Of a stretch of DNA of 10,605 bases, positions 6,680 through 10,605 are shown in pieces (position 1 is the first letter of the stretch; each line of letters starts with the position of its first letter). Made by a program: the position numbers and the translations under genes. The notes beneath the pieces are model-generated. The model saw only the letters and a program-made list of their open reading frames with translations. It ran no database searches and had not been told where the DNA came from. The stretch comes from Marine Group I thaumarchaeote SCGC AAA799-O18 (lineage in GTDB: Archaea; Thermoproteota; Nitrososphaeria; Nitrososphaerales; Nitrosopumilaceae): the NCBI GenBank assembly GCA_000746705.1, contig JOTC01000012.1, positions 1 to 10,605 of the forward strand. The letters run 5' to 3'.

Positions 6680-7933
6680 TTAGGTTCTTTCGTATCTGAA
6701 TTTTTTAATTTTGATCAAATCAAAGTAAGAGCCAAACTTTGAATCATCTACATTGTCCAAATCTTCTTCTTTCGGTTCATTTTCAAACGTCCTGAGAATT
6801 TTATAGGTGGTATTTCTTTCTGCGGGAATCCTGCCAACATCTCTGACAAGGCGTCTGATTTGCTTTGGCTTCAACAGTTGACCATGCTGTGAGCCTGCAG
6901 CAGTTGAGATACTTTCATTGATCAGTGTTCCTCCAAAGTCGTTTGCGCCACATTTCAGTAGTCGCTGTGACATTTTTTCACCAGTTTTTACCCAAGACAT
7001 CTGTATGTTGTCGATGCAGTTGTTCAACATGATTCTGGAAACTGCATGTGTCAGCATTATATCGTCTGAATCAGCGCCAGGTTGAATTCCCTTGTGCAAA
7101 CCATGCTTGTACATGGGCGCTTCTGTATGCACGAAATTGAGCGGCACAAATTCGGTAAATCCTCCAGTCTCCTTCTGTATCTTGCGAATGATTCCAATGT
7201 GATTGGCACGGTCTACATAACTTTCCATGTGACCATACATCATGGTCGACGTTGACCTTATCCCAATCTTGTGAGCAGTTTTGATAATCTTAATCCAGTC
7301 CTTAACAGAAATCCTGCCCGGCGAAATTTTATCACGCATTTTTTGATCTAAAATTTCAGCTGACGTACCTGGAATCGTGCCCACGCCCGCATTTTTCAAT
7401 CTCAAAAGGTAATCTCTTATTGTAATACCATTCGTTGTTGCTCCATACAAAATCTCTTCAGGTGAAAATCCATGAATGTGCATCTTTGGAATTTCTTTCT
7501 TTATCTCACGACAAATTTTTTCATACAGTTCTCCGTCCATGTCAGGTGGGAGGCCAGCCTGTATGCAAACTTCCGTTGCACCTAATTCATGTGCTTCCTT
7601 AGCTCTCCTAACTATTTCTTCTACTGGGAGGAGATAACCTTCTTCTTCCCTGAAATCCCTACTGAATGCACAAAAGCCACATTGCTTTATGCAGACATTT
7701 GTGAAATTGATGTTTCTGTTTACAACATATGTGACAACATCTCCCACTCTTCTTTTTCTAAGTTCGTCAGCTACGGAGCAAACAAGCTCAAGTTCAATTC
7801 CTTTTGTTGAAAATAACATTACAGCATCTTTTATGTCGATTTCCTTTTCTGACAATGCGTCGTTTAGTATTCCAGCAATGATTGGATCAGCGTGTTTAAG
7901 TTTTGAATCCAAGTTTGTATCTTCTAAAGTCAT
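6680..7933 (-). CDS. cofH: Fo synthase subunit 2 (5-amino-6-(D-ribitylamino)uracil-L-tyrosine 4-hydroxyphenyl transferase)
   Basis: CofH is a radical SAM enzyme that joins the tyrosine-derived 4-hydroxybenzyl group to 5-amino-6-ribitylaminouracil. CofG then closes the ring to give Fo, the chromophore of F420. The radical SAM cluster motif CIKQCGFCAF (first Cys at about residue 81 from the ATG) follows NRNINFTN, typical of CofH. Further CofH features are IQAGLPPD, HIHGFSPEEI, PGTSAEIL and the C-terminal NDFGGTLINESIS. The length of 417 residues is slightly above usual. The ATG at 7933 overlaps the cofG TGA as ATGA. An AGGAGGG SD (7944-7950) sits 10 nt before this ATG. A TTG at 7939 is 4 nt from the SD and would add two residues, so the start is uncertain by two codons. 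Menaquinone paralogues (MqnC/MqnE) are less likely because cofG is directly upstream. Confidence 0.93.
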   Translation of the reverse strand: MTLEDTNLDSKLKHADPIIAGILNDALSEKEIDIKDAVMLFSTKGIELELVCSVADELRKRRVGDVVTYVVNRNINFTNVCIKQCGFCAFSRDFREEEGYLLPVEEIVRRAKEAHELGATEVCIQAGLPPDMDGELYEKICREIKKEIPKMHIHGFSPEEILYGATTNGITIRDYLLRLKNAGVGTIPGTSAEILDQKMRDKISPGRISVKDWIKIIKTAHKIGIRSTSTMMYGHMESYVDRANHIGIIRKIQKETGGFTEFVPLNFVHTEAPMYKHGLHKGIQPGADSDDIMLTHAVSRIMLNNCIDNIQMSWVKTGEKMSQRLLKCGANDFGGTLINESISTAAGSQHGQLLKPKQIRRLVRDVGRIPAERNTTYKILRTFENEPKEEDLDNVDDSKFGSYFDLIKIKKFRYERT

Positions 7934-9099
7934 CTCCAAAATTCCCTCCTAACATAGTTTTCATCATCTGAAAGTTTTTCGATTTTCTCTTTTAGATTAG
8001 GATTAATCATCTTGATGAATTTTGGATACATCGGGAAGCGTGCCTTTAACTCAAAGCCTTGTTCTGTGCATTTTTTTTCCAAAGTGTTAATCTGAGGCCA
8101 AGCGAATTCTGGGTTAACATAATCCACAGTTATGGGTGAGATTCCTCCCCAGTCATTTATTCCAACATCAAGAAAGTCATCGTAGTTAGTAGGTGAGAGG
8201 TTTGGTGGAATTTGGATATTCATTTCATGTAAAATTATTCTTGCCATCGCTACTATCCTCTTGAAATATTGTTGTGATGTAGATGGATGATCTTTCATTT
8301 TTGTATCTTGCTTGGGTTCAAAGTTTTGTAAAATCACTTCTTGGATGTTTCCAAATTGCTCGTGAAGTGTTTTAATTGTAAAAAGAGAGTCAATTATTTC
8401 ATGTTCGTTCTCTCCTATTCCAACCAAAATTCCCGTGGTCATTGGTATTTTTAATTCGCCAGAATTTTTTAAAATCTGAATCCTAGCTTTTGGATCTTTG
8501 CTAGGTGCATCGTGATGCGGCATTCCTTTTTCTAAAAGTCTGCGGCTAGAGTTTTCTAACATCAGACCCATGCTGACATTTGTTTTTTTCAGCTCATTCA
8601 TCTCAGACTTGTTAAGATTTCCAGCATTTGTATGCGGAAACAACCCTTCATCCAATACTAATTCGGAGCAATGAGCCAAATATTCACCAGTGGATGAAAA
8701 TCCATTTTTTCTAAGCCATTTGGCGGCTTCATCATATTTTTGCTCTGGGCTTTCACCGGTAACAAGCAATGCTTCCGTACATCTGAGTTTTGTCGCTGAT
8801 TTTGCTAGTTTTTTCACGTCATCAATATTCATCATTGAAAGTTTTGATTCGCCAATCTCAGCCTTGTAGGTGCAATAGGAACATGTATCTCTGCAAAGAT
8901 TTATGATGTTAAAGAACGCCTTTTTGGAAAAAGAGACAGTTTTTCCCTTATGGATGTCACGAAGATTACTAGCAACTTTGAAAATTTTTTCCGAATTGTA
9001 TTTTGAATGTGAAAATACCTCGTACGCATCATTTTTTGTGATTTCTCTACCATCTAAAACTTGGTTTAGTGCTTCAAAATCAAATTCTAATCTACTCAA
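7930..9099 (-). CDS. cofG: Fo synthase subunit 1 (7,8-didemethyl-8-hydroxy-5-deazariboflavin synthase)
   Basis: CofG is the radical SAM enzyme that completes the 5-deazaflavin Fo from the CofH product, in the cytoplasm. The CxxxCxxC motif is CRDTCSYC (Cys69, Cys73, Cys76). CofG-type sequences follow: LLVTGESPEQKYDEA, the HTNAGNL segment, SMGLMLENSSRRL, GILVGIGE, ILQNFEPKQDTKM and the C-terminal GINDWGGISPITVDYVNPE. The 389-residue length is somewhat longer than many archaeal CofGs, partly from a roughly 50-residue N-terminal extension before the barrel. The start is TTG at 9099: an in-frame TGA lies a few codons upstream, and an AAATAAATAC box lies 23-32 bp upstream, so a leaderless TTG message is likely. 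The TGA stop overlaps the cofH ATG. Confidence 0.94.
   Translation of the reverse strand: MSRLEFDFEALNQVLDGREITKNDAYEVFSHSKYNSEKIFKVASNLRDIHKGKTVSFSKKAFFNIINLCRDTCSYCTYKAEIGESKLSMMNIDDVKKLAKSATKLRCTEALLVTGESPEQKYDEAAKWLRKNGFSSTGEYLAHCSELVLDEGLFPHTNAGNLNKSEMNELKKTNVSMGLMLENSSRRLLEKGMPHHDAPSKDPKARIQILKNSGELKIPMTTGILVGIGENEHEIIDSLFTIKTLHEQFGNIQEVILQNFEPKQDTKMKDHPSTSQQYFKRIVAMARIILHEMNIQIPPNLSPTNYDDFLDVGINDWGGISPITVDYVNPEFAWPQINTLEKKCTEQGFELKARFPMYPKFIKMINPNLKEKIEKLSDDENYVRREFWR
7944..7950 (-). promoter_or_regulatory. SD site of cofH inside the end of cofG
   Basis: AGGAGGG on the minus strand lies within the last codons of cofG. It is 4 nt before a TTG (7939) and 10 nt before the ATG (7933) of cofH. 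Together with the ATGA stop/start overlap it points to coupled translation of the two Fo synthase subunits. Confidence 0.65.
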
Positions 9100-9121
9100 C
9101 AGAAATGGTGCTTGATTTCAA

Positions 9122-9131
9122 GTATTTATTT
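9122..9131 (-). promoter_or_regulatory. TATA box of the cofG-cofH unit
   Basis: AAATAAATAC on the minus strand lies 23-32 bp before the TTG of cofG, in the 43-bp gap after htrA. This is the expected TBP position for a leaderless transcript and makes cofG the first gene of a cofG-cofH-amidohydrolase unit. Confidence 0.55.
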
Positions 9132-9142
9132 TTGATTTTTGA

Positions 9143-10288
9143 TTACAGATCTGGTCTTTCAACTAATACCAAAATTATATGCATTACTTCTCCGTCCCTA
9201 AGTACACCCAAAATCATTTCATCCCCGACGGATTTTTCCTCTTGCAAGTGAATCAGAATATCGCTAATTTTTCTTACCTCATTGCCGTCAACTGAAACTA
9301 TGATGTCACCGTCTGCGGGATATTCCTTGTCACCGATCGCCTTTATTTCTGAGACTCCCTTTAGTCCAGCCATTTCCGCTGGACTACCTGGTACAACATT
9401 AACTATCAAAAATCCTTTTGTTTGGTCTAGATCACGGATTTTAGCTAGTTCAGGATAAATGTCTTGACCAGAAATTCCAATCCATGGGTGGGAGTATTTT
9501 CCTTCTTCGATTAAAACAGGAACTACTTTTGAGATTGTATTAGAAGGAACCGCGAACCCAATTCCAGCAGACTGTCCAGTTCCAGATTGGATTGCAGTGT
9601 TGATTCCCATAACTTGTCCCACCATGTTCAATAACGGACCGCCAGAGTTTCCTGGGTTTATTGCCGCATCAGTTTGAATCACATTAGGAATTGAAAACCC
9701 AGTGTCTTGAGAAGGCAGTAGTCGCCCTATCTGGCTTACTATTCCTGAAGTCATCGAGCCAGAAAGACCAAACGGATTGCCAATTGCTGCTACCTGCTCT
9801 CCAACTTTGAGGATGGATGAGTCACCCATTTGCAAGGGGTGTAGGTAACGTGGTTTCTCTTCAACCTTGATAACCGCTATGTCAGTAAATTTGTCTGAAC
9901 CTATTAGCTGTGCATTGTATTGACTTCCATCTAGGAATGTTATCGTTATACTGCTAGCACCCTCAACTACATGTGCATTAGTTATGATGTGACCTAAATC
10001 ATCAAAAACAAAACCTGATCCAAGGCTGCCAGGTTCTCTATACGAGCTAATTTTATCCACATCAATTCTAACCACACCCTCTTCGGATTTTTCAAATAAC
10101 TCTACAAGGGTAAGATTCTTTTTTATTGAAAGAGTAGTTTCATCACCAAACTTTGTAATATCATTTCCGTTTGAAACAATCAGGTCAGGAGTTATTGATT
10201 CTTGGTCAGGCAATAAGATAAACGCAAAAATCAAAATTACTGCAACGGCTCCAGTTACTCCACCTACAACAAATCCAGATTTTGTCAA
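9143..10288 (-). CDS. htrA: HtrA/DegP-like membrane-anchored serine protease with one PDZ domain
   Basis: This trypsin-fold protease probably acts in protein quality control on the outer face of the cell membrane. An N-terminal membrane helix (about 7-26, preceded by Lys3) anchors it with the protease outside. The catalytic triad is intact: His106 (TNAHVVEG), Asp136 (FTDIAVIKVE) and Ser215 (NPGNSGGPLL). The LGSGFVFDDLGHIITN entry strand (89-104) and the GNPFGLSGSMTSGIVS segment (170-185) are also typical. One PDZ domain follows (about 267-378), with GFLIVNVVPGSPAEMAGL and the GDIIVSVDGNEV strand. The 381-residue length fits a single-PDZ DegS-like layout. The start is TTG at 10288; an in-frame TAG lies eight codons upstream. 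TTATAG at -25 to -30 suggests a leaderless message, but GGAGAT 6 nt upstream could serve as SD. It follows the glycosyltransferase by 36 bp. Confidence 0.94.
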   Translation of the reverse strand: MTKSGFVVGGVTGAVAVILIFAFILLPDQESITPDLIVSNGNDITKFGDETTLSIKKNLTLVELFEKSEEGVVRIDVDKISSYREPGSLGSGFVFDDLGHIITNAHVVEGASSITITFLDGSQYNAQLIGSDKFTDIAVIKVEEKPRYLHPLQMGDSSILKVGEQVAAIGNPFGLSGSMTSGIVSQIGRLLPSQDTGFSIPNVIQTDAAINPGNSGGPLLNMVGQVMGINTAIQSGTGQSAGIGFAVPSNTISKVVPVLIEEGKYSHPWIGISGQDIYPELAKIRDLDQTKGFLIVNVVPGSPAEMAGLKGVSEIKAIGDKEYPADGDIIVSVDGNEVRKISDILIHLQEEKSVGDEMILGVLRDGEVMHIILVLVERPDL

Positions 10289-10294
10289 GTGTAT

Positions 10295-10320
10295 ATCTCC
10301 ACAGGTTTTTGTCTATAAGT
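10295..10320 (-). promoter_or_regulatory. htrA start region: TATA-like box and possible SD
   Basis: TTATAG (10313-10318) is 25-30 bp before the htrA TTG, and GGAGAT (10295-10300) ends 6 nt before it. The first suggests a leaderless start and the second an SD-led start on a message from the glycosyltransferase. Both may operate from two transcripts; the sequence cannot separate them. Confidence 0.4.
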
Positions 10321-10324
10321 TGTT

Positions 10325-10605
10325 CTATACATTAATGGATTTTTGGATTTGATCCTTCATATAATATGTTCTACCTCTCCATGAAACTGCATTTTTGCTG
10401 TTTGCCTGAAGCAGTCCAGCAAAAAAACCACAAACCACAATGAAGCTACCAACAGGTACGAATAGCGAATACTTTATTCCCAAACCCACACCTTTTGTTG
10501 AGTCTAGTATACCTCCAACATAAACTAGTATGGATGCAATAGTAGCTACTACAAAAAGAATTGATAATGAGATTGATATGTTAAAAAAAATACTTGAATA
10601 AACAA
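10325..10605 (-). CDS. Membrane glycosyltransferase, C-terminal 92 residues (gene enters from the right edge)
   Basis: The minus strand is open from the right edge to a TAG at 10325. The visible part has two hydrophobic helices (about residues 8-30 and 45-66), a short turn between them, then a polar tail beginning AVSWRGRTYY (72-81) and ending in SINV. The W-[RK]-G-R-x-Y sequence after C-terminal helices is characteristic of membrane-bound family 2 glycosyltransferases such as the CrtQ-like group, where it follows the last helices on the cytoplasmic side. The catalytic domain lies outside the window, so substrate and exact family are not visible. Its coding status is well supported by length, hydrophobic pattern and codon use. 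The stop is 36 bp before htrA, and both products are membrane proteins on the same strand. Confidence 0.72.
   Translation of the reverse strand, partial: VYSSIFFNISISLSILFVVATIASILVYVGGILDSTKGVGLGIKYSLFVPVGSFIVVCGFFAGLLQANSKNAVSWRGRTYYMKDQIQKSINV

Noticed and set aside
7589..7952. Two plus-strand open frames opposite the start of cofH
   Set aside because: They overlie the radical SAM cysteine motif on the minus strand and have Ser/Phe/Thr-rich translations typical of antisense frames.
6680..9099. Reading the two radical SAM genes as menaquinone enzymes MqnC/MqnE
   Set aside because: The adjacent pair, their separate CofH- and CofG-type motifs and the archaeal context fit Fo synthase better.
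1..10605. CRISPR array, insertion sequence, tRNA or rRNA
   Set aside because: No regularly spaced repeats, transposase motifs, terminal inverted repeats, cloverleaf or rRNA-like sequence were seen; nearly all of the window is protein-coding.

Overview
The window looks like chromosomal DNA of an ammonia-oxidising archaeon of the Nitrososphaerota (Thaumarchaeota), closest in feel to the Nitrosopumilus group. The grounds are AT-rich sequence, archaeal TATA boxes about 25-30 bp before many start codons (leaderless-type promoters), frequent GTG and TTG starts, a cofG-cofH pair for coenzyme F420, a PAC2-family proteasome chaperone homologue and small archaeal winged-helix proteins. No strain-level claim is made. 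I see no mobile element, CRISPR array, tRNA or rRNA.

Layout, left to right: a partial unrecognised basic protein leaving the window at base 1 (-); an ArsB/NhaD/P-protein-like permease (-); purM (-) behind a PAC2 protein (-); a small winged-helix protein (-). A 166-bp divergent promoter region follows, then a YrbG-type Na+/Ca2+ exchanger (+), the only plus-strand gene. It converges with 5 bp to spare on a membrane-anchored amidohydrolase with a zinc-ribbon tail (-). Next come cofH (-) and cofG (-), a membrane-anchored HtrA-type protease with a PDZ domain (-), and the last 92 codons of a membrane glycosyltransferase (-) entering from the right edge.

How the genes work together: the transcript order on the minus strand is glycosyltransferase, htrA, cofG, cofH, amidohydrolase, then (after the exchanger) the winged-helix gene, PAC2, purM, permease and the partial gene. 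cofG and cofH overlap at an ATGA junction and encode the two radical SAM enzymes that build the F420 deazaflavin chromophore Fo. The amidohydrolase starts 9 bp after cofH and is probably co-transcribed. PAC2 and purM are 42 bp apart, and purM has a Shine-Dalgarno (SD) site, as expected for a downstream operon gene. Several other genes carry their own TATA box at a leaderless distance, so the strand is best read as short transcription units.

Best leads: the PAC2 protein ends in Met-Tyr-Met, which fits the HbYX motif used to dock on the 20S proteasome; the amidohydrolase is predicted to have an extracytoplasmic enzyme domain and a cytoplasmic arginine-rich zinc-ribbon tail; and the divergent promoter region carries clean repeats on both TATA boxes. 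No wholly new multi-gene system is evident; most genes are conserved housekeeping or transport genes.
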